From contig CAJOGN010000002.1 of NCBI GenBank assembly GCA_905234245.1, forward strand, positions 1 through 64,000: DNA of 64,000 nt, written 5' to 3'. A program made the position numbers and the translations under genes. Each line of letters begins with the position of its first letter. Within the stretch, counting starts at the first letter, position 1. The notes under the pieces are model-generated. The model searched no databases and was not told where the DNA came from. It was given only the letters and a program-made list of their open reading frames with translations. This DNA comes from an uncultured Lachnospiraceae bacterium. Lineage in GTDB: Bacteria > Bacillota > Clostridia > Lachnospirales > Lachnospiraceae. Positions 49,501 through 60,429 of the stretch are shown one piece after another.

Positions 49501-52500
49501 GCGGGAATTACTACTGAGGAAACTGTAAAAGGTATTAGCAGTACCCTTGATACTGTGAAGGGGCTTCTTGATAATATTTATGGCGTATTGTCAAAAGATA
49601 ATCCCGGTGATAATGGTCAACAGCAAGATAATAACGGGAACAAGCCTCCCGCCGCAGAACAAAAGACTCCTGCTGAAGCTAGAGGAAGCAGTGGTCGTGA
49701 CGGCAATCGACATCAAGGTGGTTCTCAACGTCCATTACCTGACATCGAGCAGAAGGTAAAGGTTGATACATCTGAAGCGGATAAAAATCTAGCGGCAACT
49801 AAGCAACAAGCAAATGAGACAAAAGGTGCTATTCAAGATATTGACAGAATGAATCCATATGTTAATATTAATGGCAATTTTGATAGCATAAGAAGTCAAG
49901 CTACTAATTTATATAATTACATCAAAGGTTTATTTAGTGGTGCTTTTGGTGCTACACGAGACTATACTGGTGATACAAAACTTGGTGGACGAAGCGGTAG
50001 AGCCAAAGGTAATGCTTTTGCTCGTGGCAATGATATTGTTGGAGAACAAGGCAGAGAACTTGTTGTAGATCCAAACAGAGGTATTTGGTATACGGTAGGT
50101 GACTCTGGCACAGAGATGATAGATCTTCCGAAGGATGCCATTGTCTACTCTCATAACCAGACAGAGGCACTCCTTAAGAGCGGTGTAACCACCAGAGGAA
50201 AGTCAAGAGGACGTTCATTTGCTGAAGGGACAAAATACTCTCCTACCCCAGAGGAAATGAAGAAATACATCTGGGGCAACATTGACTTACAGCATAGACA
50301 ACCTTATTTCTATACCGATGAAGATGGTTGGGATCATGTAAACACCGTACTAGGAGCGCACAAGTTTTCCAGAGGTTTACATTTTGCATTAGCCGGACTT
50401 GCTCAAGGAGATGAAGTATATCAAATAGATGATGGTGCTTTACAATGGTATGCAGACCAGTTAACAGCACAGTCATTAGACCCAGATACTATTCTTAGTC
50501 TTGATAAGCAAGGATTTACAGATGACGCAGGAAACTGGTTACATGACCTTGTTGCTTATGTAGGTACGAATGCCGAAGAAGCCGAGCGTATCTCACAAAT
50601 AATGCATGTTATCTCTGATGAGTATGAACGGTCTATTGGCACTTATGCTAGAGGTAATGCATTTGCTAACGGTACTCTCGTAGGTGAACGTGGACGAGAG
50701 TTAGTTGTTGATCCTAATACCGGCAGATGGTATACAGTTGGTGATTATGGAAGTGAGATGATTAATCTTCCTAAAGATGCCATTGTATACAATCATCAGC
50801 AAACAGAAGATCTTCTGAAGAATGGACATACAGGAAGAGGACATTCTACTGGTGCTTCATTTGCTGAAGGTAATGCTTATGTACATGTGAAGGGCATTGA
50901 CGCTAATAGTGCTGATGGTGTAAAGGGTAATCGTGGTTTTAGATTCCAAGGTGGTGCGTCAGTTGGTGCTTCGAAAGCCGCCGCCAATGCCGCTAAATCC
51001 GCAGAGAAAGCCGCTAAAGGTGCTAAAGATGCCGCTGATGAAGCTAAGACAACCATCGACTGGATTGACCGTGCAATTGAGTATCAAACTCGTGAAATCA
51101 AGAAGTGGAAGGACATCGTAGACGATGAATACGAACCATACGAAAACCGATTTGATGCTCTTGACCAATATACTGAACAACTCATTGACCAACAAGAAGT
51201 CCTCTATCAAGCTATTGAACGTAGAAATGAGAAGTTTGAAGAGGATGCTCAGAAGCTAAGAGATGCTATTGGTGAAGAAAAAGCTGAAGTTATTCTTGAA
51301 CGTGTAGTAAAGGGTGACGTAGACCCACTAGAATGGCTTGAGAAATTTGAAGATGAATTCGGTAAAGAGAATGCTGAAAAATACTACAAGATGGTAGTAG
51401 AACTTCAGACAGACCAAAAGAATATCGAATCCGCTGACGATGCCTATAGAGATAATATCAAAGAGCAACGAGAAGCAGAGCAAGAACGATATAAGATGCG
51501 TTTGAATATCATCAAGGCCGAGAAAGAAAATCTTGATTACGAGATGGATGTTCTTCAACATAACCTTGATATGAAGGATATTCTTGGCAAGATGGTAGTT
51601 GAGCAAGATTATCAAGACATGATAGACCAGTCAGAGGAGATTGCCTCTAATCTTCGTGAGCAACTAGAAGTTCTTGAAGAGCAAGCAGATAGTCTTGACC
51701 CGACATCAGAAGCTTATGCTAGTGTTCAGTCAGATATTCATTCCATAAAGAAAGATCTTCTTGAATGCGAGAAGAATCAAGCTGAGTGGAATGACAAGAT
51801 CATGAGACTTCCTATTGAACGTCTTGATAAATACATCGGTATGCTTGAGAATATCAAGAAGGATCTTCAAAACTGGATATCTGAACGTGATACTCTTAAC
51901 ATAGAAACTCTTGGACAAACCATGTCTGCTCAGTTCAGCAACCTTAAAGATATAGCTAAAGCTTATCAAGACCAAGAACAGAAATGGTTTAAGCTTAGAG
52001 CAAACTATGAATGGGGTTCTGATAAATACGAAGAAGCTACCAATGAAATACAGAATTGTCAGGATAGTATCTCTTCTATTGTTCAGGAAATGGAAGAACT
52101 TACTGCACAGTTCCTCAAACTTCCCATTGATAAGATTTCTAAAATCAATGATAAACTTCAGAATATCAACTCTGCTGAACAGAGAGTTCTTGATGACTAT
52201 GATACTGCTCTCTCCGCTGTACTGTCTAAGTTTGACCAACTCATTGATAAGCGTAATGATGAGATAGATATTCTCAACAAGCGTTATGATGAGATGATTA
52301 AACCTTATCAAGACCAACTTGACCTTCTGAATGAACAGAATGAAGCCAAGCAGATGCAATACAACATTGACAAGGCTCAGTACGATCTTGATAAAGCTAG
52401 ACAACAGAAGAATGTTCAAGTAGTTCGTAACGGACGTATTGAGTATGATTCTGATATAGATGCTCTTAAATCCGCTCAAGACAATCTCAACAATGCTAAA

Positions 52501-53835
52501 CATGATAAGGCGGTTTATGACCTTCAACAGCAGATTGATGCTCTTGAAAAAGAACGTGATGCTAAGATTGAACCGCTTGAGAAAGAAATAGATAAACTAG
52601 AAGATGCTCGTAATCGTTGGCAGACGTTTGAAGACGAGAGAACCTTTGAGAAAGAAGCCGCTGAAGCAGTTAGACTGTTAGGTGCCAATTGGGAAAAGGC
52701 TATTGAAGGAACTATTACCAATCCTCATTCTGATGATAGAGAGTATGATATCTTCTCTAAGAGACATATTGAATTAGACCGTGAAATCACTGCAACCGAA
52801 AAGCAGATGGAAATGAACGATAAGATGATGGATCTCATGACTCGTTATTCCGATGCTTATATGAGTGGCGAGATGACTCTTGATGAGTTAAAGTCTCAGT
52901 ACGCTAAACTCTTTGCTGACTATCAGAGTGGTGGTGGTTTAGTATCTCAAGAAGCTTTAGCCGCAGAGTTGGCATTTAATAAAGCCAAAGACATGGCTGA
53001 TGCTCTTGCTAAGAACAACATTGCTACAACAGAACAGTATAAACTATTTGGTGACACAAAACGTCTTGATGAAATTGGCAGTTATACGGAAACGTATAAA
53101 GGTCTTCAGAAGACTTGGGATCAAATGGCGGCTGATATTAAGGCTCAGACCGAAGAACTTAAGAGACTCTACGAACTTGCTGAACAAATAGCGGGACAGA
53201 GAAAAAGTTCTGGTGGTAGTCGTAGAGGTGGTGGAGATTCTGATGGCGGTGGTGGTGAATGGTCTAAGAATCCTACTGGCTATGGAGCGCACACTAAATA
53301 CAATGATTCAGATCATACAGTTTATGTAGATTCTGGTAAAGAAACATCTGTATCGGCGAATAGTGTTGAAGTCCATGCCGAAAAGATGGATACTTCTCAT
53401 GCCGCAACAGGCCCCGCTAGTGACCGTTCTGTTAAAACATCAGGTAAAGGCCCCGCTAGTGAGGCATTTGCTGATGGTCTTGCCAAAGGAATGGTTGGTG
53501 GATTAAATCCTTCTGAGAAGTTCAAGAAACTTCAAGCTATGGGACTTAAAGCACTTGAGCCTGATGAAATTCCCGCATTCCTCCATGTTGGTGAGGGTGT
53601 TGTAAACTCTATTCAGCAAGGAAATATTCTCAAATCAGTAGCTAGTGCGTTTAACGCAGGAGTTATGTCTTCTATCCCAACAGATGCCGTGAAGTCTGTT
53701 GAGAATAACTATACCTTTGATTGCCAGTTTGGTGACTTCATTCTTCCGAATGTTGAGGATACCAATGGCTTTGCAAACGCTATGAAGAACAACTTTGAGT
53801 CTATTATGAATCAACAGTTTTCTAAGATATTCTAA
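46553..53835 (+). CDS. tape measure protein, exon 4
   Basis: The last 2427 codons. It begins KEMGEDTEGMVESSAKLRDL, then 'MTGFDIMEDEQTFKSIYEII' and 'WKDLSDIQQASLLEKLAGKT', conserved tape measure motifs. A membrane-like segment (about 46990-47280) follows, then long coiled coils, a Gln/Asn/Pro linker near 49600, and two copies of a 'GERGRELVVDPNxGxWYTVG' module (near 50040 and 50690). Further coiled coils and a Gly-rich linker (53210) precede 'FLHVGEGVVNSIQQGNIL'. Its size predicts a very long tail. Confidence 0.92.
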
Positions 53836-53837
53836 AA

Positions 53838-53880
53838 TATTAGGGAGGGGATGGAGATAATCTGTCCTCTCCTATTCTGA
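53838..53880 (+). other. imperfect hairpin after tape measure gene
   Basis: TAGGGAGGGG can pair imperfectly with CCTCTCCTA around a 15-base loop in the 60-base gap before the next gene. There is no U-tract, so it is probably an RNA-processing or weak pausing element rather than a terminator. Confidence 0.3.
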
Positions 53881-53896
53881 TATATGGAGGTGAACG

Positions 53897-54169
53897 ATGA
53901 GCAAGCTTGGAGATTTGCAGATTGTTCAAGACATCACAAAAACAATTCTAAATCAAGTCAAAAAGGCTATAGATAAAGCACCTTTTGATAAAACATTTAC
54001 TGCGACAATTGCTCAAGAGATCTCCTCAAGACAATATACAGTATTCTATGCGGGTAAATTTATTAATGTCTATTCTGTTAACAAATGTAATGTTGGAGAT
54101 GTGGTCAGAGTATGCGCTCCGCAGAATGATTGGACACAATGCTTTGTAGTTATAAACAGCGGTCACTAA
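53897..54169 (+). CDS. small tail-associated protein
   Basis: This 90-aa protein has an N-terminal helix and a compact beta domain ('YTVFYAGKFINVYSVNKCNV GDVVRVCAPQ' read across two strands), reminiscent of OB/KOW-like modules of small baseplate proteins in Clostridia phages. SD GGAGGTGA. Role inferred from position after the tape measure gene. Confidence 0.5.
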   Translation: MSKLGDLQIVQDITKTILNQVKKAIDKAPFDKTFTATIAQEISSRQYTVFYAGKFINVYSVNKCNVGDVVRVCAPQNDWTQCFVVINSGH

Positions 54170-54183
54170 GGAGGTGAGACAGA

Positions 54184-55623
54184 TTGCAAGCGCAGATTAT
54201 TAGCATAAAAACATTTGATGCTAACAAAGGTACTACCATTTCATTTGACTGGGCGGGTAGTTCCATTTCTAAGATTAGATGTATTATCAAAACAAACGAT
54301 TCCTCTGAAGAGGTTTATAACGAAATATATGAAAGCAGTTCTGTTATCTTTGCTCCTTATACATATAAAATTCCTTCTAGTTCTAGTTCAGGACTTGAAA
54401 ATGGTAAGAACTACAATGCCTTTATTCAAGTATACATTGATAAGACGAAGGAATGGTCTGATATTCAGTCATTAGGAACTGCATTTAAATGTATTGCTAC
54501 TCCCTCATTTGAATTCTCAGATATCAGTAGCATTATTACCAACTCTAATCAGACTTTCTATCTTAACTATAATTCCAATAAATCTACTGGCGAACAGTTA
54601 AGAAGTTATGTCATTAACATATATGATGCATCCAATAAGATTATAGATACATCGGGTACTCGTTATTACACCCCTCCTGTTGAGGAAGAGGAAGAAGAAA
54701 CTGTAGAGCCGGAAGAACCAACTCCTACTGAACCTACTGACCCAGAAGAAGGTGGTGATGATTCTGGCGGTGAAGGTGATGATGAAGGTGGTGGTGATAC
54801 ACCTACTCCAGAACCTACGCCAGTAATTCCTACTCCTATTAATGTAGAGTTAGTTTATCAGGCTAGTGGTTTTACAAGTGGTGTAACTTATCACATTCAA
54901 GCATTTGCTGAAACTGTAAGTGGTATGTCTCTTTCTACTTCAGTACATCAGTTTACACTTGAAACACCTAAAGGTGATGAATTCTACATCCTAGATGCTA
55001 CTAATATTGCCTGTCAAGGCGGTATTCAATTAGAGACATATATTGCGATTGTAGATGCTTTCTTTGAAAAACATGATGGCAGATATATAGTTGACAACGA
55101 TGGTAACGCTATCATGATGTCTACGAGAAATAATACTCTCTCCTATCGTGAGGGATTTAAACTCAGTGGTGATTTTACTATTTCTATGATTGCCGCTGAT
55201 ATAGATCAGAATGAAAATATTCTTACTCTGTCAGATAAACAGTTTGATAGAGATGATGATACATTTACAGACCCAAAGCTAATCGTTAAACTCTTCTACA
55301 TCTGTGGGAAGATTGGTACGCCCGAACCAGTAGGTGTATTTGAACTTCAAGTAATAGAGGATGGAGTCAAGACTGTATATTTCAGCAATCAGATTCCCGC
55401 CGCTATTCCAGAGGATTTAATCAGAGTTAATATAGTAAGAAGCCATTATAAAGATGATGGTGCTTTGTGGAATCTTGCCGCTCATGTTATTACAAGCGAT
55501 GACCGTATTTATGCTAGACATCAGGAACTGAATGTACTTACTCACAATGCTCTTGGTAAGTATACTCACAGAGAGATTCAGCTTGGTTATCCGCTTGATT
55601 ATGAAGAATACGATAGGGGGTGA
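54184..55623 (+). CDS. tail/baseplate protein with acidic Pro-rich hinge
   Basis: Start is TTG 54184, about ten bases after AAGGAGGTGA. The 479-aa protein has fibronectin-III-like beta modules at the N terminus ('LENGKNYNAFIQVYIDKTKE') and centre, joined by an acidic Pro/Glu/Gly hinge (about residues 163-215: EEEEEETVEPEEPTPTEPTD). The C half is beta-rich. Probable distal tail or adhesion module. Overlaps the next gene. Confidence 0.6.
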   Translation: MQAQIISIKTFDANKGTTISFDWAGSSISKIRCIIKTNDSSEEVYNEIYESSSVIFAPYTYKIPSSSSSGLENGKNYNAFIQVYIDKTKEWSDIQSLGTAFKCIATPSFEFSDISSIITNSNQTFYLNYNSNKSTGEQLRSYVINIYDASNKIIDTSGTRYYTPPVEEEEEETVEPEEPTPTEPTDPEEGGDDSGGEGDDEGGGDTPTPEPTPVIPTPINVELVYQASGFTSGVTYHIQAFAETVSGMSLSTSVHQFTLETPKGDEFYILDATNIACQGGIQLETYIAIVDAFFEKHDGRYIVDNDGNAIMMSTRNNTLSYREGFKLSGDFTISMIAADIDQNENILTLSDKQFDRDDDTFTDPKLIVKLFYICGKIGTPEPVGVFELQVIEDGVKTVYFSNQIPAAIPEDLIRVNIVRSHYKDDGALWNLAAHVITSDDRIYARHQELNVLTHNALGKYTHREIQLGYPLDYEEYDRG

Positions 55624-55628
55624 ATAGC

Positions 55629-56633
55629 ATGTTCTTTAGTTGGTCATTTGCTTCAGATGGAAGTAGCTATACGGAACTTGGTGGGCATGGGACTACGGTA
55701 AACTATGTAGAAATCAAAGATGTCATCGTAGACGAATTCTATGCTTGTCATGGTTCTACTCTCATGATTCCCAATGAAGAGAAGGTAATGACTCAGTATG
55801 ATCTTGAATCTTATCATACACCTAATGATGTATATTGGGGCAGAGATACTGCTATTCACGCTCAGTTTAATGGTGATGCTTTTGGTGGAAATATTAAGAT
55901 TAAGCCAGAGGAAGTTAAGTCAATTAAGATTAAGAGAAGACGTAAGGGAGACTTTGCTTGGCAGACATTCTATATGAGAGATGTAGACCTTAATGAGCAA
56001 GATCCTTTCAATGTCTTTATGATGGATTATCTTGAGCCTAGTGAAACGGATATTGAATACACCTACTCATTTAGTAAATATGTAATTGATGAGGAAGGAA
56101 ATAATACTGGCGTTATTGATGTAGATGCTGTTGTACAGGACGTAAGGTCTGAATTTGATAACTACTTCATTATTGGTGCTGAGATTGATGATGATAATGA
56201 AGTACACAATACCGTATATCAGGCTATGGCAAATGCTAATACAATTCCTAACTACAACAGAGCAAGTAATACTATTGTCTCGCCGGGTAGCAAGTACCCA
56301 TATATCGTTAATAATGGTATCGCCAAGTATTACAGTGGAACATTCTCAGCGGTATTCTTCCATATTGAGGATTGCTGTCGGATTGAGGAAGAGGATTCGT
56401 ACAAGCTGAGAAATCAGATAGATGAGTTCTTAACAGATGGTAATGTAAAGATTCTGAAGAAGTTCAACGGAGATATCTGGATGATAAATGTTGTAGGAGA
56501 TATCAAGCGTAATGATGAAGGTCATTGGAATTATATTTCTCAGTCCTTTGATTGGGCAGAGGCGGGTAATGTAAGAAGTATTACTGACCTATATGACAAT
56601 GCCTTTATCAATACAGATATAGATAGAGAGTAG
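55629..56633 (+). CDS. distal tail/baseplate protein
   Basis: This 334-aa protein starts at ATG 55629 after GGGGGTG. It is beta-rich with 'LMIPNEEKVMTQYDLESYHT' and 'IKIKRRRKGDFAWQTFYMRD'. It sits between tape measure and hub-like genes, where distal tail components are found. No diagnostic motif. Confidence 0.55.
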   Translation: MFFSWSFASDGSSYTELGGHGTTVNYVEIKDVIVDEFYACHGSTLMIPNEEKVMTQYDLESYHTPNDVYWGRDTAIHAQFNGDAFGGNIKIKPEEVKSIKIKRRRKGDFAWQTFYMRDVDLNEQDPFNVFMMDYLEPSETDIEYTYSFSKYVIDEEGNNTGVIDVDAVVQDVRSEFDNYFIIGAEIDDDNEVHNTVYQAMANANTIPNYNRASNTIVSPGSKYPYIVNNGIAKYYSGTFSAVFFHIEDCCRIEEEDSYKLRNQIDEFLTDGNVKILKKFNGDIWMINVVGDIKRNDEGHWNYISQSFDWAEAGNVRSITDLYDNAFINTDIDRE

Positions 56634-56641
56634 GTGGTTTT

Positions 56642-58294
56642 ATGAGCGTATGGTATAAACCATCTGAGACAGAAGTAAAGACGGTACTACAACATTCAAA
56701 GGATATCTATATTAAGGTAGAACTATTAAACCGTGACCTTACTCTTCAGGATACTCTTGAGGGTAATATGATAAATGATAGTTTTACTATTGATTCAGAA
56801 TCTAAGCAGAGGAGAACATACTCATGTGATATGTATGTCTCTGATGCTACATTCCTAGTTGGTGAAGATAAGAAGATTTGGATAGATAAATATATAAGAG
56901 TTTATTATGGAATAAAGAACAGCCGTATAAGAGATGTAGTGTGGTGGGTTATTGGTACGTTCACATACCTTAATGCAAATTATAAATACTCAGGGACAGA
57001 CAATACTCTCTCACTCTCTTGTGCGGATATGATGGCTAACTTTGATGGTACTAAGAATGGTCAGATTACTGTAACAAGAGATACTGACTTTGCTACCATA
57101 GAAACGTATAACGCTACTACTGGATATAAATTCTTAATTCCGGCGGGTACTCCTATTAAGCAAGCTGTTATATCATTACTTACTAATGCTAAGATTACTG
57201 AATATCAGATAGAGGATTATCCTGAAGGTAGAGATGTTATTCCTTATGATTTGGAATACACTAATTCTCTTACCTACAATGATGTATGGAATGATATCTG
57301 TGAACTCTATCCCGGTTGGGAATACTACTTTGATGAAATGGGTAAGTTTATTTGGAGAAGGATTCCTACTGGTGGTAGTGGTGCGGATAATGAAAGAATC
57401 ATGATGACCAATGAGTTAATAGATAAACTGTATGTTGATGAGAGTGTGTCTGATAACTTTACTGGAATCTATAATGTTACTGAGGTTTGGGGTAAAACAT
57501 TAGACCTAGATGCTCAAGGTGATAGATATGCCAGTTCAAGTTCATATAACGCAAGTAACAATACTTATACAGTTACCATAGACCTTATTCCAAAACATCT
57601 TGATGGAAAGTATGATAAGATTGAATACTTCTTTGATAATTTAGATAAGATAGCTGTAAACATCTCAGCTAAGAATGTTGCAGATAAACCTAAATTGGTA
57701 ATCAAAGGTAATGTTAAAGGTGAGAACAATCAGACTGTAGCTACTACTACTCTCCCATCAATGGATATGATTAATGATGATGGTTCTTATGTCAAAGCTA
57801 ATACATTTCTAAAAGGCAATATCTCCAATTCTATCTATGTCTTTACTTACAGACAAAATTATGGAACTCAATTACAGAATGTCTTATATCTTAATGGTCA
57901 GACTCAATGTTTTGGACGGTACGAGGAAACATCTGAGGATTGTCCTTTCAGTACGACTAGATTAGGATATCAGATTGTAAATAGAAAGAACTATGAAAAA
58001 CTATGGTCAGATGACTTATGTTGGAATCAGGCTGAGTATGATACATATCAGACAACTCAGATGCAGGAGACTGTAGAGTTGACTACAGTTATCATACCTT
58101 GGATTGATGTATCTCAGAAGGTATCTTATATCATGCAACAAGCAGAAGATCGTGAAGCAAGACTTGCTAGTGGTACAGATATTCCTGAGTATATTATCAA
58201 GTCTATCTCATGGAGTTCATTTGATGGAACTATGAGAATTGTAATGTATAGGTTCAGACCTAGTTTGGAGTTTGTTAAATATAATAATAAATAA
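56642..58294 (+). CDS. baseplate hub/tail protein (DUF5048-like)
   Basis: This 550-aa protein resembles DUF5048-type tail proteins: 'LLNRDLTLQDTLEGNMINDS', 'DKYIRVYYGIKNSRIRDVVW', 'WVIGTFTYLNANYKYSGTDN', 'LSLSCADMMANFDGTKNGQI', 'DICELYPGWEYYFDEMGKFI'. Such hub-like proteins anchor fibres and contact the cell surface. DUF5048 has no established activity; assigned to the hub by order and length. Confidence 0.65.
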   Translation: MSVWYKPSETEVKTVLQHSKDIYIKVELLNRDLTLQDTLEGNMINDSFTIDSESKQRRTYSCDMYVSDATFLVGEDKKIWIDKYIRVYYGIKNSRIRDVVWWVIGTFTYLNANYKYSGTDNTLSLSCADMMANFDGTKNGQITVTRDTDFATIETYNATTGYKFLIPAGTPIKQAVISLLTNAKITEYQIEDYPEGRDVIPYDLEYTNSLTYNDVWNDICELYPGWEYYFDEMGKFIWRRIPTGGSGADNERIMMTNELIDKLYVDESVSDNFTGIYNVTEVWGKTLDLDAQGDRYASSSSYNASNNTYTVTIDLIPKHLDGKYDKIEYFFDNLDKIAVNISAKNVADKPKLVIKGNVKGENNQTVATTTLPSMDMINDDGSYVKANTFLKGNISNSIYVFTYRQNYGTQLQNVLYLNGQTQCFGRYEETSEDCPFSTTRLGYQIVNRKNYEKLWSDDLCWNQAEYDTYQTTQMQETVELTTVIIPWIDVSQKVSYIMQQAEDREARLASGTDIPEYIIKSISWSSFDGTMRIVMYRFRPSLEFVKYNNK

Positions 58295-58308
58295 AAGGGA
58301 GGATGTTT

Positions 58309-58974
58309 ATGTCAACAACATATCCTGATTATCCGCATACACATTTCCCCGATGAACTAACCGATGAAGCGAGAGGATATAAACAAGATGTAAAGGATGT
58401 GCAGACAGCACAGCTTATCCAAGAATATCAGACTCAATTCACGTTAGGTAATACTGGCAAGTGTCATGACATTCTAGTTGCTAATCCTGAACTACAGGAA
58501 ATGATGTGGAAAGCAGATGATTACAACTGGATTAGAGACGCTATTATGGCTCTTGAGAGGTTCTATAAAGAAGATGTAACCGCTACTATGGAGCAGATGG
58601 CGGCTACTAAGGCGGGATTTAGAGATGACATTCAGCCGGGACAGTCGGGTGATAGGTATAACGGATATTCTATTAATAAAATCAATTCTCTGTTTGAAGA
58701 ACTCAGACAGGAATATAGAGTAGATCTTACTGCTTCTGCTTGGGAAGGGACAGGGCCATTCTCTCAGACGGTAACTAATATTCCCGGACTAAGAGCAGAC
58801 AGAAGTTATGAGAGGTTCTCTGCCCTTACTGGAACGGAAGAGGTAGCTAATCAGAAAGCTTATATGAAAGCTATGGGATTTATTACTGGTGGTGAAACTA
58901 GTGATAATTCTGTTACTATCTATGCTTATAAGAAGCCTGATATCTCATTTAGCATTATTCTGAGGGAGGCGTAA
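58309..58974 (+). CDS. baseplate/fibre-attachment protein
   Basis: This 221-aa protein starts at ATG 58309 (GGGAGG, six-base gap). It is helical in its first half ('YKQDVKDVQTAQLIQEYQTQ') and contains 'NPELQEMMWKADDYNWIRDA'. Located between hub-like and fibre genes; I recall related baseplate proteins in Clostridia phages. Function inferred. Confidence 0.5.
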   Translation: MSTTYPDYPHTHFPDELTDEARGYKQDVKDVQTAQLIQEYQTQFTLGNTGKCHDILVANPELQEMMWKADDYNWIRDAIMALERFYKEDVTATMEQMAATKAGFRDDIQPGQSGDRYNGYSINKINSLFEELRQEYRVDLTASAWEGTGPFSQTVTNIPGLRADRSYERFSALTGTEEVANQKAYMKAMGFITGGETSDNSVTIYAYKKPDISFSIILREA

Positions 58975-58976
58975 TT

Positions 58977-60413
58977 ATGGGTAAAGTTTTAATTACTGGC
59001 GGTGGTGGTGCGGGTGGCATGTCAGATGATATGACTGCCGCTAATGGTGTTACCGCTGACCTTGTTCCGAAGGGACAAACATATATAGGTGCTGATACTG
59101 ATGATGAAATTGGTACTGGTACAATGGAACTTGAGGCTACTGCCAACGCTCAGACGGCACATGTATTAAATGGTGAGAAGTTCTTTACTAAAAATGAACA
59201 GTTGCCGGACAAACCTCTTACTGGTACTATGCCAAATATTGGTGCGTTGGATACTACTACTAAAGCTAGAATCAGTGGTAATTATCTAGTCCTTGGTATG
59301 TCAAACGGAGCGCACATTCAGAATGGTGGTAGCGGTACTACTGGTGCGCCAGAAGTTCAGATGTCATTTGATGAAATTTCTAAGAATGCCTCATTAAAGG
59401 GACAAATCAATGCCGGAATAATCAAGAAGAATAGCAAAATTCTTGGAGTTACAGGAACATATACTGGCGATGGTAATGCAAACCGTGGCGATGTTCTTGT
59501 AGGTAAGACTTTCTCAAGTGCTAACGGTCTTGGATTAAGCGGAACAATACCGAACAATGGATACTATAAATATGCGGGTGGTTTTGGCTCTGGCAAAGAG
59601 AACAATGTAGACTACTTTGCTTTCAATAACATCCCTGTTGGTTATTACGGTGAAGCATCTTCAAATGCATCTTGGGCACCTGAGATAAGAATGAAAGCTA
59701 CTGATTTCAGAAATTATATTGGAGCAAAAGCTGAGAACATTGCATTTGGTAAGGTTGTTGCCGGGGTTACTGGCACTTATTACAGTGGTAGTGGCGTTAA
59801 ACCTAATAGTCCGTTTGTCAATGGTAAGTTCTCAAGTGGCGTATCTGCTAGTAGTTTTAGTGTTACGTCCTCATTTAGATATACAGAGAGTGGGAAGGAA
59901 AGTACTAATCCTGCCCATACAAGTGGCTCTAATTCATGTTATATTCCGGGCGGGACGAATGACCATCTGCATATAACTGGAATTAATTATAATGTATGGT
60001 GTTATAATTCAAGAATTGAAGAATATAGATGGCAATATAATAATGCAATAGATTTATCTGGGATAAATAAAATAACCCTTAAATTCTCATATGCGGCTAA
60101 TACGCAAGAGGGAAACCAAACATGGCACAGTTCATATATGGGTGATTTTGGAAATATACGAATTTATGTCGGAAATACACAGTGGTCAGAGAACCTAGCT
60201 GTTTTGAAATTTGACCCAGATAATAAGACATACGGAAGTGTATATATTGATTATGGCACATTATACACCGCCACATTAGATGTTTCTAAGCTAACACAAA
60301 AAGCATATCTTGGAATGAAGTGGGCAGGATATCATGACGAAGGACAAACACCCGGTAAATGGGTATGGGACTGCCATCCGTGGTTAGATCTTTATTCTAT
60401 ATCATTTACATAA
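58977..60413 (+). CDS. tail fibre protein with GK-type repeats
   Basis: This 478-aa protein has modules of the 'VLxGKxFxxxxGxxLxGTxPN' type (AHVLNGEKFFTKNEQLPDKP ... GTMPN; DVLVGKTFSSANGLGLSGTI). These repeats are common in tail fibres of Firmicutes phages. The C-terminal 130 residues ('HSSYMGDFGNIRIYVGNTQW') look like a carbohydrate-binding beta sandwich, the likely receptor-binding part. SD GGGAGG. Confidence 0.75.
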   Translation: MGKVLITGGGGAGGMSDDMTAANGVTADLVPKGQTYIGADTDDEIGTGTMELEATANAQTAHVLNGEKFFTKNEQLPDKPLTGTMPNIGALDTTTKARISGNYLVLGMSNGAHIQNGGSGTTGAPEVQMSFDEISKNASLKGQINAGIIKKNSKILGVTGTYTGDGNANRGDVLVGKTFSSANGLGLSGTIPNNGYYKYAGGFGSGKENNVDYFAFNNIPVGYYGEASSNASWAPEIRMKATDFRNYIGAKAENIAFGKVVAGVTGTYYSGSGVKPNSPFVNGKFSSGVSASSFSVTSSFRYTESGKESTNPAHTSGSNSCYIPGGTNDHLHITGINYNVWCYNSRIEEYRWQYNNAIDLSGINKITLKFSYAANTQEGNQTWHSSYMGDFGNIRIYVGNTQWSENLAVLKFDPDNKTYGSVYIDYGTLYTATLDVSKLTQKAYLGMKWAGYHDEGQTPGKWVWDCHPWLDLYSISFT

Positions 60414-60429
60414 AAAGGAGAAACATACA

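Noticed and set aside
51730-52527. A 265-aa open frame on the - strand within the tape measure gene
   Set aside because: It mirrors coiled-coil coding sequence (Ile/Leu-rich in reverse), lacks a start signal, and is fully inside a well supported gene.
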